From positions 124,001-188,000 of the forward strand of contig NZ_FQZF01000007.1 in the NCBI RefSeq assembly GCF_900141905.1: a stretch of DNA of 64,000 bases. The letters are read 5' to 3'. A program made the translations under genes and the position numbers. Source of the stretch: Muricoccus roseus. Lineage in GTDB: Bacteria; Pseudomonadota; Alphaproteobacteria; Acetobacterales; Acetobacteraceae. The notes below the pieces were generated by a model. It saw nothing but the letters and a program-made list of their open reading frames with translations. It did no database searches and had not been told where the DNA came from. Numbering within the stretch: position 1 is the first letter of the stretch; each line of letters begins with the position of its first letter. Shown here one piece after another: positions 37,606-45,348 of this stretch.

Positions 37606-37625
37606 CTCCCCAGAGGCGGTGACGG

Positions 37626-37879
37626 TTGCCCCCGGAAGGGAGAAGGAATTCTCCCTCCCGGACCCTCCCTCATCTTCTTTTGGAAGACGGCCGTGGAATG
37701 CGGGGCTGGAGGTGCGCCGAGGGTCCATGACCCTCGGCGACGGTCAGGTCAGCCCGCGCCCCCATATCAAAATGCCTGCGGCGCAACAGGCGGCATCACA
37801 TCCCCGGCAGGCTGAACGCGGGGTCCGGGGCCCCCGCCGGGGCCCCGGCGGAGGGTCCGGGAGGCAGCGCCTCCCGGGC
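37626..37879 (+). repeat. divergent multi-hairpin element, copy H (beside oriC)
   Basis: Same order of parts as the other elements but with mostly different stem sequences: a shortened P1 (GGGAGAA GGAA TTCTCCC near 37638-37657), a linker with CATCTTCTTTT, P2 (GCGCCGAGGGTC / GACCCTCGGCG), a long GC-rich P3-like stem around 37825-37848 and a P4-like stem GGGAGGC / GCCTCCC at about 37859-37876. It lies between divergent genes, unlike most copies, and adjoins the proposed origin. Confidence 0.6.
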
Positions 37880-37941
37880 AACGCGCCACCCCGCACCCAA
37901 GGATTTCGCCGCCCCGCCCGATCTGCTCTAGGCTCCGCCCG

Positions 37942-38823
37942 ATGCCCCGCACCACCAACCTGCACCTCGTCTCCGACAGCACGGGCGAGACGCTGAATTC
38001 CATGGCCCGCGCCACCCTCGCGCGGTTCGAGGAGCCGCATGTCATCCAGCACCGCTGGTTCCTCGTCCGTTCCCGCTTCCAGCTGGAACAGGTGCTCGAG
38101 GGCATCCAGGCCGAGCCGGGCCCGGTTCTCTTCACCCTGGCCGACAAGTCCTTGCGGCACAGCCTGGAGGAGTTCTGCGCCCGCCTCGGCGTGACCAGCC
38201 TTTCCGTGCTGGACGAGACGCTGGACCTCCTCCAGCGGGAGATCGGGGCGGCCGCGAAGGAGAAGCGTGCCGCGCAGCATGTGCTGGACGCCGATTATTT
38301 CCGGCGGATCGACGCCATGCATTACGTGCTGGCCCATGATGATGGCCAGGGCACCGCCGGCATCGCGGAGGCCGATACCTGCCTCGTCGGCGTCTCCCGC
38401 AGCAGCAAGACGCCCACCTGCTTCTACCTGGCCAACCGGGGCATCAAGGCCGCCAACGTCCCCATCGTCCCCGGCGCCCCCCTGCCACCGGAGCTGGACA
38501 ACCCGCCCTGCCCGGTCATCGGCCTCACCATTGAGGTGAATGCCCTTCTGGAGATCCGCCGCCACCGGCTGAAGCTCATCGGCCAGGCACCGGGCATCCT
38601 CCGCCAGGACAGCACGGACTATGTGGACCCGGAGGCCGTGAAGGCCGAGATCCTCGCCGCCCGCCGCCTCTGCACCTCCCGCGGCTGGCCGGTCATCGAC
38701 GTGACGCGCCGGAGCATCGAGGAAACGGCGGCCACCGTCCTCCAGCTCATGGAGGCCTGGCACGCCCGCTCCGCCAATTCCGCCATGCCGCATGGCGCCA
38801 ACCAGGGGCCACCGGCCCGGTGA
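37942..38823 (+). CDS. DUF299 bifunctional kinase/pyrophosphorylase (PEP synthase or PPDK regulator)
   Basis: This family switches phosphoenolpyruvate synthase or pyruvate,phosphate dikinase on and off by ADP-dependent phosphorylation and Pi-dependent dephosphorylation. The 293-residue protein starts [19 protein letters not shown] and has the P-loop [19 protein letters not shown] near residues 152-170, plus the tail [18 protein letters not shown]. Which of the two target enzymes it controls cannot be said. It is the Caulobacter CC0001/Rickettsia homologue position right of the origin. Confidence 0.92.
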   Translation: MPRTTNLHLVSDSTGETLNSMARATLARFEEPHVIQHRWFLVRSRFQLEQVLEGIQAEPGPVLFTLADKSLRHSLEEFCARLGVTSLSVLDETLDLLQREIGAAAKEKRAAQHVLDADYFRRIDAMHYVLAHDDGQGTAGIAEADTCLVGVSRSSKTPTCFYLANRGIKAANVPIVPGAPLPPELDNPPCPVIGLTIEVNALLEIRRHRLKLIGQAPGILRQDSTDYVDPEAVKAEILAARRLCTSRGWPVIDVTRRSIEETAATVLQLMEAWHARSANSAMPHGANQGPPAR

Positions 38824-38857
38824 GAACGGGCTGTATTCTCTCGCGCATGGAACGGGC

Positions 38858-39475
38858 ATGAACGCGCTTCAGAAAACGGAACCGGCGCTGATCCTGGCCA
38901 GCGCCTCCTCGGCCCGGAAATCCGTGCTGGAGGCGGCGGGCCTCCGCTTCCAAGCCATGGCCGCGGCGGTGGACGAGGCCTCCATCAAGGAAAGCGCCAT
39001 GGCGGAGGGCTTCCCCGCCTCCGACGCCGCCATCCTCCTCGCCGAGGCCAAGGCACGCCGCATCGCCGCCCGCCACCCGGAGGCGCTGGTCATCGGCTGC
39101 GACCAGATCCTCACCCTCGGGGACCGCTGGTTCGACAAGCCTGAATCCCCCGCCGAGGCCCGCACCCATCTGCAAGCCCTGCGCGGCCAGACGCACCACC
39201 TCGTCACGGCCGTGCTGCTCTGGCGCAACGGCCAGCGCATCTGGCAGCACGTCGCCACCCCGCGCCTGACCATGCGCCCCTTCTCCGACGCCTTCCTCGA
39301 CGCCTATCTCGCGCTCGAAGGGGAAACCGTCACCACCACGGTCGGCGCCTACCGCCTCGAAGGCCCGGGCATCCACCTCTTCGACCGCGTAGATGGCGAA
39401 CATGCCGCCATCCTCGGCCTCCCCCTCCTGCCCCTGCTCGGCTTCCTGCGCCAGCATGGGGTGCTGCAGGGCTGA
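38858..39475 (+). CDS. maf: Maf-family nucleoside triphosphate pyrophosphatase
   Basis: Maf proteins hydrolyse dTTP, UTP or modified nucleotides and are linked to septum control. The 205-residue protein has LILASASSARKSVLEAAG (substrate loop), IKESAMAEG, ALVIGCDQIL with the catalytic Asp, and VGAYRLEGPGIHLFDRVDG. ATG 38858 is the family start; it lies 34 bp after the DUF299 gene. In Caulobacter the same pair leads into aroE-coaE, but here those are about 10 kb to the left. Confidence 0.92.
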   Translation: MNALQKTEPALILASASSARKSVLEAAGLRFQAMAAAVDEASIKESAMAEGFPASDAAILLAEAKARRIAARHPEALVIGCDQILTLGDRWFDKPESPAEARTHLQALRGQTHHLVTAVLLWRNGQRIWQHVATPRLTMRPFSDAFLDAYLALEGETVTTTVGAYRLEGPGIHLFDRVDGEHAAILGLPLLPLLGFLRQHGVLQG

Positions 39476-39476
39476 A

Positions 39477-39719
39477 GGCTTGAGGGCTCTGCCCTCACCC
39501 GCCAAGGGCCTGAGGCCCTTGGAACCCCGTCTGACTGCCGTGGATACGATGATCGAAGGGGTCTCTGGTTTCGGGGTGCTGATTCGGCCTTTGCAGTCGC
39601 CTCGGGTCTCGGACCCGAGGCGCGCCGTCAGCCGAGTGATTCCAACTCGAAGAAAAAGAAGAAGGTGAGGGGTCCGGGGAGAGGAAGAATTCCTTCTTCC
39701 TCTCCCCGGGACAGACCGA
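39477..39719 (-). repeat. multi-hairpin intergenic element, copy E
   Basis: Reverse copy between the convergent maf and LysR genes: P4 GAGGGC / GCCCTC (39483-39497), P3 CCAAGGGCC TGA GGCCCTTGG, CTGACTGCCGTGGATAC, P2 GCCTCGGGTC / GACCCGAGGC, a linker with TTCCAACTCGAAGAAAAAG, and P1 (CCGGGGAGAGGAAGAA stem). Confidence 0.9.
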
Positions 39720-39739
39720 CAGCGCCCAACAAGACCGGA

Positions 39740-40678
39740 TCACCCCACGCTCGGCCCGCGCCGCCGCGAAAGCCACTTCACCAGTTCCGCACGCAGCCAG
39801 GTCTCGCCCGGGTCCTGGTCCACCGCCATGCGCCAGGCGATGTAGATCGTGGCTTCATCGCAGGGGAAGGGCGCCGGGTCCGCTGCCAGCCGGTCCCCCC
39901 AGCCGATCGCGACCAGCGCGTCCCACACTGCGCCGGAGACGAGGCAGAGCAGGTCCGTTCCCAGCAGCGTCTGCGGCATCAGCCCGTAATCCGGCACGCC
40001 CAGCACCACGCGCCGCTTCCGACCCAGCTTCTCCAGCGCCTCGTCCGCAAGGCCTGTCAGGTCGCCGCGCGGCGTCACCAGCATGTGCGGCCGCGCGCAA
40101 TACGCATCGAGATCGACCGGCCCTGGCGTGCGCGCGTCGCGCAACACGAACCAGCCGTCCCGCCGCAGCACGCGCTGTTTTGTCGCGGCCGGCATGTTCT
40201 CGACATAGCCGAGCGCCGTGCTGATCTCGCCGGATTCCAGCATGCCCGGAATGGTGCGGTAGGTCGCGGCGCGGATGCTGATTCCGCAATGCGGCGCCAG
40301 CTCGCGGAAATGCGACAGCAAGGGGATGATGGACATGCCCACATCCTCGCTCATCCCGATCCGGAACACGCGCTCATCCGTCTGCGGGTCGAAGGGCACC
40401 GATCCCGCGATCGCGCCCACCATGCCCTGCAGCAGCGGCCCGATCTGCGCCATCAGCGCCTCCGCCCGCGGCGTCGGCTCCAGCACCGCGCCGCGGCGGA
40501 TGAGCAGCTCGTCCCGGAAGAAGGCCCGCAAGCGGCCGAGCGCCTTGGAAGTCGCGGGCTGCGAAAGGAACACCGCTTCCCCCGCGCGCGTCACGCTGCG
40601 CTCGCGCATCAGCGCGGAGAAGACCGTCAGCAGGTTCAGGTCGAACTGCCGCAGCCCCGATTCATCCATCCGCTGCAT
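39740..40678 (-). CDS. LysR-family transcriptional regulator (NodD/PcaQ-like)
   Basis: The 312-residue protein has the LysR helix-turn-helix FDLNLLTVFSALMRERSVTRAGEAVFLSQPATSKALGRLR split over residues about 10-50 and a C-terminal effector domain (about 95-300, RIGMSEDVGMSIIPLLSHF). ATG 40678 (MQRMDESG) or 40669 are both possible. A T-N11-A with short dyad at 40710-40722 lies about 32 bp upstream and could be its site. The divergent neighbour is the 51-residue secreted peptide gene, a plausible target. Confidence 0.88.
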   Translation of the reverse strand: MQRMDESGLRQFDLNLLTVFSALMRERSVTRAGEAVFLSQPATSKALGRLRAFFRDELLIRRGAVLEPTPRAEALMAQIGPLLQGMVGAIAGSVPFDPQTDERVFRIGMSEDVGMSIIPLLSHFRELAPHCGISIRAATYRTIPGMLESGEISTALGYVENMPAATKQRVLRRDGWFVLRDARTPGPVDLDAYCARPHMLVTPRGDLTGLADEALEKLGRKRRVVLGVPDYGLMPQTLLGTDLLCLVSGAVWDALVAIGWGDRLAADPAPFPCDEATIYIAWRMAVDQDPGETWLRAELVKWLSRRRGPSVG

Positions 40679-40828
40679 CACCGCCGCTCCGCTCCCATGC
40701 CGCGCATCATCCCTCGGGAGAATGGAATCCATGAAGCGCGGGCATTGGAAGAGGAGGGGAGGGCGGGCGCATATCGGGGCCACCGGCAGCGGCACCCCGT
40801 CGCCGTCACCCACGAAGGAACAACCATC

Positions 40829-40984
40829 ATGTCCATCACCAACTCGCTCCGCATTCTCGGCCTGGCGGCCGCGCTGATCGTCCCCGCGCTCGCGGGCACC
40901 GCCTCCGCCGCGCCCGCCGGCCAGAACCCGGTGACCTATCTCGAGCAGAGCGGCGCCACCGGCGGCGGCGGCCAGCACTCGTAA
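40829..40984 (+). CDS. 51-residue secreted peptide
   Basis: The product begins MSITNSLRILGLAAALIVPA with a signal peptide that should be cut at ASA-APAG. The mature peptide is only about 23 residues and ends GGGGQHS. AAGGAA lies 6-8 bases upstream of the ATG, and a strong terminator follows, so this is a self-contained small gene. Function is unknown; divergence from the LysR gene suggests regulation by it. Confidence 0.65.
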   Translation: MSITNSLRILGLAAALIVPALAGTASAAPAGQNPVTYLEQSGATGGGGQHS

Positions 40985-41019
40985 CCCTGCGCGCCGCGAC
41001 AGCGGCCGCAAGGCTCAAA

Positions 41020-41046
41020 GGGGGCGCCGGTGCATCCGGCGCCCCC
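41020..41046 (+). terminator. intrinsic terminator of the small secreted peptide gene
   Basis: An 11-bp perfect stem (GGGGGCGCCGG with CCGGCGCCCCC) and 5-base loop, followed by TTCG, 35 bp after the stop. Confidence 0.75.
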
Positions 41047-41197
41047 TTCGCCGTTCCGCGGGCCGAACCATACGGGCGCCGGCCTGAACGATCCTCGCCA
41101 ATCCTTGCCTGATCCTCCGGCGCCCCGGCCCGCTTCCATTCCCGCCAGGCCACCCACTTCCTATGTTGCACGCCTCGTCCCGAGGATCGCCGGCTCC

Positions 41198-42133
41198 ATG
41201 TCCACCGCCATCCCCACCCCGCGCCACGCCGAACTCGCCCTGCTGATCGACCGGCTGACCGAGAATCTGGGCGACGGCATCCACGCCACCTGCATCCCGC
41301 GCCTGGCCGTCATCCGCGCCTCGGCGCCGACCGACCGGTTCCACACGGTCTATGGACCCTCCGTCTGCATCGTCGCGCAGGGCGCCAAGCGCAGCATCGC
41401 GGGCGACCGCATCCTGGACTACGCGCCGGGCCACTACCTCACCGTCTCCGTGGAGCTTCCCGTCATCGGCCAGGTCACGCAGGCCAGCGCGGAGGAGCCC
41501 TATCTCTGCCTCCGCCTCGATCTCGACCCCGCCCTGCTCAGCGGCCTGCTGATCGAGGCCGGGCCGCGCGGCCGACGCGCGCCGGAACCCGATCTCGGCA
41601 TCATGCTCAGCTACACCGCGCCCGAGATGATGGACGCCGCCATCCGCCTCACGCGGCTTCTCTCCACCCCCGGCGACATCGCCGTCCTCTCCCCGATGAC
41701 CGAGCGCGAGCTGCTCTACCGCCTCCTCACCGGTGACCAGGCGGCGATGCTGCACGCCATCGCGATGGGCGAGAGCCGCACCGCCGGCGTCGCCCGCGCG
41801 GTGAACTGGATCAAGGACAACTTCCGCGAGCCGCTGCGCATCGAGGCGCTGGCGGAGCTGGCGCATATGAGCCCCTCCGCCCTGCACCAGCACTTCAAGA
41901 CCGTCACCGCGATGAGCCCGCTGCAATACCAGAAGCAGCTGCGGCTGCAGGAGGCGCGGCGCCTCATCCTCTCCGCGCAATCCGATGCCGCCGGCGCGGG
42001 CTTTGCCGTGGGCTACAGCAGCCCCTCGCAGTTCAGCCGCGAATATGCGCGCCTCTTCGGCGCCCCGCCGCTGCGCGACATCGCCCGCCTGCGCGGCGGC
42101 GACGAAGCCGCGATGAACGCCGCCGCGGGCTAG
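41198..42133 (+). CDS. AraC-family transcriptional regulator (AraC_N type)
   Basis: The 311-residue protein has the N-terminal AraC_N domain of the YqhC type (about 10-190, GPSVCIVAQGAKRSIAG and YLTVSVELPV) and two C-terminal helix-turn-helix motifs (about 205-300, LAELAHMSPSALHQHFKTV, then AAGAGFAVGYSSPSQFSREY). Such regulators usually sense aldehydes or stress and control an adjacent reductase. Here an SDR gene starts 111 bp downstream, followed by an Atu4866-like gene, consistent with control of both. ATG 41198 is near the domain start. Confidence 0.9.
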   Translation: MSTAIPTPRHAELALLIDRLTENLGDGIHATCIPRLAVIRASAPTDRFHTVYGPSVCIVAQGAKRSIAGDRILDYAPGHYLTVSVELPVIGQVTQASAEEPYLCLRLDLDPALLSGLLIEAGPRGRRAPEPDLGIMLSYTAPEMMDAAIRLTRLLSTPGDIAVLSPMTERELLYRLLTGDQAAMLHAIAMGESRTAGVARAVNWIKDNFREPLRIEALAELAHMSPSALHQHFKTVTAMSPLQYQKQLRLQEARRLILSAQSDAAGAGFAVGYSSPSQFSREYARLFGAPPLRDIARLRGGDEAAMNAAAG

Positions 42134-42244
42134 CACCCAGGAGGATCAGGCAATCACCCCGGAGTTCCGGTCTACCGCCTAAAGCCGCCGCGGCGCCAGT
42201 TTCTCCCCACCGACGACAACCGTCGCCGAACAGGAGAAACCCCA

Positions 42245-42982
42245 GTGTCCGACACCATCCCCGGCAAAACCGTCCTCATCACCGGCGCCAGCAGCGGCAT
42301 CGGCGAGGCCACCGCCCGCGTGCTCGCCGCCCGGGGCGCGCGCCTCGTGCTCGGCGCCCGCCGCACCGACCGCCTCGCCGCCCTCGTGGCAGAGATCGAG
42401 GCCGGCGGCGGCCAGGCCCGCCACCGCGCGCTGGACGTGACCAGCGCGCAGGACATGCAGAACTTCGTGGACTTCGCGGAGGCCGAGTTCGGCCGCGTCG
42501 ATGTCCTCGTCAACAACGCCGGCCTCATGCCGCTCTCGCCGCTGAACGCGCGGAAGATCGACGAGTGGAACCGCATGATCGACGTGAACATCCGTGGCGT
42601 GCTGCACGGAATCGCCGCCGTGCTGCCGCGGATGGAGGGGCAGGGCGCCGGCCATGTCATCAACGTCGCCTCCATCGGCGCGCATGCCGTCTCGCCCACG
42701 GCGGCCGTGTATTGCGCGACGAAGTTCGCGGTCTGGGCCATTTCCGATGGCCTTCGCCAGGAGACGGACCGGATCCGCGTCACGGTCATCAGCCCAGGGG
42801 TGACGACCTCCGAACTCGCCGACACGATCACGGACGACACCGCGCGCGCGGCCATGACCAGCTTCCGCGCAAAGGCCATCCCGGCGGAGGCCATCGGCCG
42901 CGCCATCGCCTACGCCATCGCACAGCCGGACGATGTGGATGTCAGCGAGATCATCGTCCGCCCCACCGCCAGCCCGAATTGA
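42245..42982 (+). CDS. short-chain dehydrogenase/reductase (SDR)
   Basis: A 245-residue classical SDR. TVLITGASSGIGEATARVLA is the TGxxxGxG cofactor loop, VDVLVNNAGLMPL the NNAG motif, VASIGAHAVSPTAAVYCATK the Ser/Tyr/Lys active site and VISPGVTTSEL the substrate loop. The Arg residues after the second strand (GARRTDRL) favour NADP(H). Substrate not determined. The GTG start at 42245 fits an upstream AGGAGAA; no ATG lies nearby in frame. It likely belongs with the AraC regulator. Confidence 0.9.
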   Translation: MSDTIPGKTVLITGASSGIGEATARVLAARGARLVLGARRTDRLAALVAEIEAGGGQARHRALDVTSAQDMQNFVDFAEAEFGRVDVLVNNAGLMPLSPLNARKIDEWNRMIDVNIRGVLHGIAAVLPRMEGQGAGHVINVASIGAHAVSPTAAVYCATKFAVWAISDGLRQETDRIRVTVISPGVTTSELADTITDDTARAAMTSFRAKAIPAEAIGRAIAYAIAQPDDVDVSEIIVRPTASPN

Positions 42983-43030
42983 GACGCCCGCACCGAGACG
43001 CCCGCACCGGGACGCCGGAGAACGCATCGC

Positions 43031-43423
43031 ATGACGCAGACCGAGCCCGCCTGGCCGATCTTCCTCGCCACCCTTCTCGCCAATGCCGCGCTCGCGCCGG
43101 CGCATGCCGCCCCGCAGCCGGCCCCTATCGAACGGAGCGCCGACATGGCCCGCAAGCCCGACCTTCCAACCCCCGCGCCCGACAATCCCTTCGTCGGAAT
43201 GTGGGTCACGGCCGATGGCCGCATCCGCCACGAACTTCTGCCCAACGGCCGCTACGACGAGGCGCGCGGCAACCGGCAGAGCGCCTATCAAGGCCGCTAC
43301 TGGCTCGACGGCAACCGCATCGAATATCTCGACGACACCGGCTTCACCGCCGATGGCGAGTTCCGCGACGGCATCCTCTATCACGGCGGCATGGTCTTCC
43401 TCCGCCAGGGTGCCCGGAACTGA
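43031..43423 (+). CDS. Atu4866-like small protein
   Basis: The 130-residue protein has a candidate signal segment (WPIFLATLLANAALAPAHA) and a C-terminal beta-rich domain: NPFVGMWVTADGRIRHELLP, NGRYDEARG, YQGRYWLDGNRIEYLDDTGF and LYHGGMVFLRQ. It matches the Agrobacterium Atu4866 family, thought to bind a ligand in a small beta-barrel. The family often follows AraC and SDR genes as it does here. An internal ATG at 43145 could give the domain alone without signal. Confidence 0.8.
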   Translation: MTQTEPAWPIFLATLLANAALAPAHAAPQPAPIERSADMARKPDLPTPAPDNPFVGMWVTADGRIRHELLPNGRYDEARGNRQSAYQGRYWLDGNRIEYLDDTGFTADGEFRDGILYHGGMVFLRQGARN

Positions 43424-43443
43424 CGAGTGCACGCAGACGCGCG

Positions 43444-43472
43444 AAACGGGGAGGCGCAAAGCCTCCCCGTTT
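43444..43472. terminator. bidirectional terminator
   Basis: A 12-bp perfect stem (AAACGGGGAGGC with its complement at 43461-43472) with a 5-base loop between the convergent Atu4866-like and DUF3072 genes; A- and T-runs on either side suit both directions. Confidence 0.85.
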
Positions 43473-43474
43473 CC

Positions 43475-43714
43475 TTACTTCCCGCGCCCCGTCTTCTCCT
43501 GCAGCGCGTCGATCCGCTTGGACGCCTCGGCCTTGCTCAGCCCCTCCTCGAACTCCTCCCCCGCCTCTTCCGAAAGGGTCTTGAGATAGGAGGCCTGCGC
43601 CCCCGTCATCGCCTCGTCGCCCGTGGTCCAGTCATCCGGATCCTTCACCGTGTTGGAACCGGGATTGGGATCCGCCTTCGGGTTCGCCTCGTGATGGTCA
43701 GCCTGCTTGCTCAT
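43475..43714 (-). CDS. DUF3072 protein
   Basis: A small hydrophilic protein of 79 residues with DDWTTGDEAMTGAQASYLKT followed by LSEEAGEEFEEGLSKAEASK and IDALQEKTGRG, the typical DUF3072 helical unit found in many Proteobacteria and Actinobacteria. The function is unknown. ATG 43714 (MSKQADHH) is favoured; five more codons upstream are possible. Confidence 0.85.
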   Translation of the reverse strand: MSKQADHHEANPKADPNPGSNTVKDPDDWTTGDEAMTGAQASYLKTLSEEAGEEFEEGLSKAEASKRIDALQEKTGRGK

Positions 43715-43813
43715 GCCTGCATCCTCCAATGATGTTCCCTAAACGTTCAGGGACCGGGGAGGTTGCCACCACGCCGCCCGCGCGCGAGACCGGGGCGGAA
43801 GAGGAGGGCCGCC

Positions 43814-44611
43814 ATGAAGATCAGGATGGGCGAGATCACGGGCGCCGAGGCGCGCGCCCTCTATGCGCGACGCCCCGTGGTGCTGCTGCCCCTCGGCAGC
43901 CATGAGGACCAGGGACCCCATGCTCCCATGGGCGACTACCTCCTGGCCGAGCTCATGGCCGACCGTATCGCCCGCGCCGCCACGGAGGCCGGCACCGAGA
44001 CGGTGGTCGCGCCCGTCCTCCCCTTCGGCAAGGCCGATTTCTTCAGCGCCATGCCCGGCGGCATCGCCCTCTCCCACCGCGCCTTCGCCCTGGTGCTGAC
44101 CGAGATGATCGAGGCCCTGCTCCGCCACGGGCTGGACCGCATCGTCATCCTCAACGGCCATGGCGGGAATGCCCCCGTCATCCATGACGTGACGCAGCAC
44201 TTCCTGCTGGAAGGCCGTGGCACCATTCCCTGCTTCTATCTCTGGAAAATCGCCGGCGCCCTGCTGCCCGAAATCCTCGGGCCCGACCTCGCCCGCCGCT
44301 CCGCCGGCCACGGTGCCGACCCTCTCACCAGCATCGCCCTGCACCTGACGCCCGACCGCATGCGGATGGACCAGCTTCCCGCCACCCCAACCCCGCCCGC
44401 CACCATGCTCGGCCTGCCCTTCACCGCCTGGGGCGCCCTGTCCTTCGAGGGGGCCGAGATCAACGTCCCCGCCGGATACGAACTGCCCTCGCCGGACGGC
44501 ATCGGCCCCGGCGACCCCCGCCTCTGCAGCGCCGAAACCGGCCACGCCCTGGTGAAGCGCCTCACCACGCTCGGCGCGGGCTTCGTCCGCCATTACGCCC
44601 GGGCGGGCTGA
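43814..44611 (+). CDS. creatininase-family amidohydrolase
   Basis: The 265-residue enzyme has the metal-binding pattern of creatininase/MftE: LPLGSHEDQGPHAPMGDYLLAE near residues 25-47, FGKADFFSAMPGGIALSH, and VILNGHGGNAPVIHDV. Members hydrolyse creatinine or other cyclic amides and need divalent metal. The true substrate is not known here. GAGGAGGG lies just before the ATG. The next gene is a secreted protein on the same strand 132 bp downstream. Confidence 0.87.
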   Translation: MKIRMGEITGAEARALYARRPVVLLPLGSHEDQGPHAPMGDYLLAELMADRIARAATEAGTETVVAPVLPFGKADFFSAMPGGIALSHRAFALVLTEMIEALLRHGLDRIVILNGHGGNAPVIHDVTQHFLLEGRGTIPCFYLWKIAGALLPEILGPDLARRSAGHGADPLTSIALHLTPDRMRMDQLPATPTPPATMLGLPFTAWGALSFEGAEINVPAGYELPSPDGIGPGDPRLCSAETGHALVKRLTTLGAGFVRHYARAG

Positions 44612-44743
44612 GCCTCGCGCAGCCGTGAGGCGGGGGGACGCTATCCTTCCGCAACTCCGGCCGTTCCTTCCCTCCGACGACCCAGGCACTCGCCCGAGCG
44701 GCGAGAGCCGCCCGGCCGACCGCAAGGCCGAAAGGAGACCGGA

Positions 44744-45343
44744 ATGCGCCGCACCCTGCCCGCGATGCTCGCCTGCCTCGCCCTCGCCCCCCTCGCCTCC
44801 GGGGCCCAGACGCCCCGCCCGCCCCAGGGCCAGCCCCAGGCCCAGCAGGGCGCGCCCGTCCTCCCCCGCGTCGTCGTCGGCGCCCCGGGCCGCTGCGAGC
44901 TGACCGTCTCGGGCGACCCGCGCCCCTGCACCAGCGGCCTCGTCTATGTCCACCACACCAATGGCAGCGTGCTGCTCTCCGTGCAGTCCGGCCCCGGCGT
45001 CACCCTCGGCTTTCAGGCCGAGAACGACCGCCAGCCCCGGCCCGAGGACTACACGATGCAGCTCTCCCGCCTGCACACCTCGATCAACGGCCAGACCGCC
45101 GCCAAGCAGGTGAGCGGCAGCTGCGAGATCCACATGTCCACCGACGGCCGCACCTGGCACCGCGCCACCTGCCGCGCCACCGACCGCAGCGGCCTGGTCA
45201 CGGTCATGAACTTCACCGGCGACGGCCGCCAGGTCACCGCCGCCCAGCCCGGCCAGCAACAGCGCGGGCAGCAGGGCCAGGGAAACCGCCCTTCCGGCAG
45301 CCCGCCCGCCACCAACGCGCCCGCCACGCCGCCGAAGAGCTAG
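44744..45343 (+). CDS. secreted protein of unknown function
   Basis: The 199-residue product has a signal peptide (MRRTLPAMLACLALAPLASGAQ) and a central domain (about 40-165) with three or four cysteines (GRCELTVSGDPRPC, VSGSCEIHM, HRATCRATD) that probably form disulfides. Pro/Gln-rich stretches lie before and after. I recognise no family. It is likely periplasmic. AAAGGAG precedes the ATG. Confidence 0.7.
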   Translation: MRRTLPAMLACLALAPLASGAQTPRPPQGQPQAQQGAPVLPRVVVGAPGRCELTVSGDPRPCTSGLVYVHHTNGSVLLSVQSGPGVTLGFQAENDRQPRPEDYTMQLSRLHTSINGQTAAKQVSGSCEIHMSTDGRTWHRATCRATDRSGLVTVMNFTGDGRQVTAAQPGQQQRGQQGQGNRPSGSPPATNAPATPPKS

Positions 45344-45348
45344 ACGGC

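Larger units (their letters stand above)
37313..37625. other. oriC: probable chromosomal replication origin (oriC)
   Basis: This is the AT-richest and most repetitive part of the hemE - DUF299 gap. It holds an AT-rich block at about 37327-37350, a DnaA-box-like TTTTCCACA at 37415-37423, a weaker reverse box at 37379-37387, 13 GANTC sites between 37373 and 37605, and several GANTC-centred inverted repeats. The flanking genes match the Cori region of Caulobacter, and three parS sites lie within 37 kb. No protein-like frame is present. DnaA boxes are fewer than in a classical origin, so the exact limits are uncertain. Confidence 0.72.

Noticed and set aside
40710-40722. T-N11-A LysR box between LysR and the small peptide gene
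   Set aside because: The dyad is only four base pairs and such matches are common, so it is mentioned but not listed as a feature.
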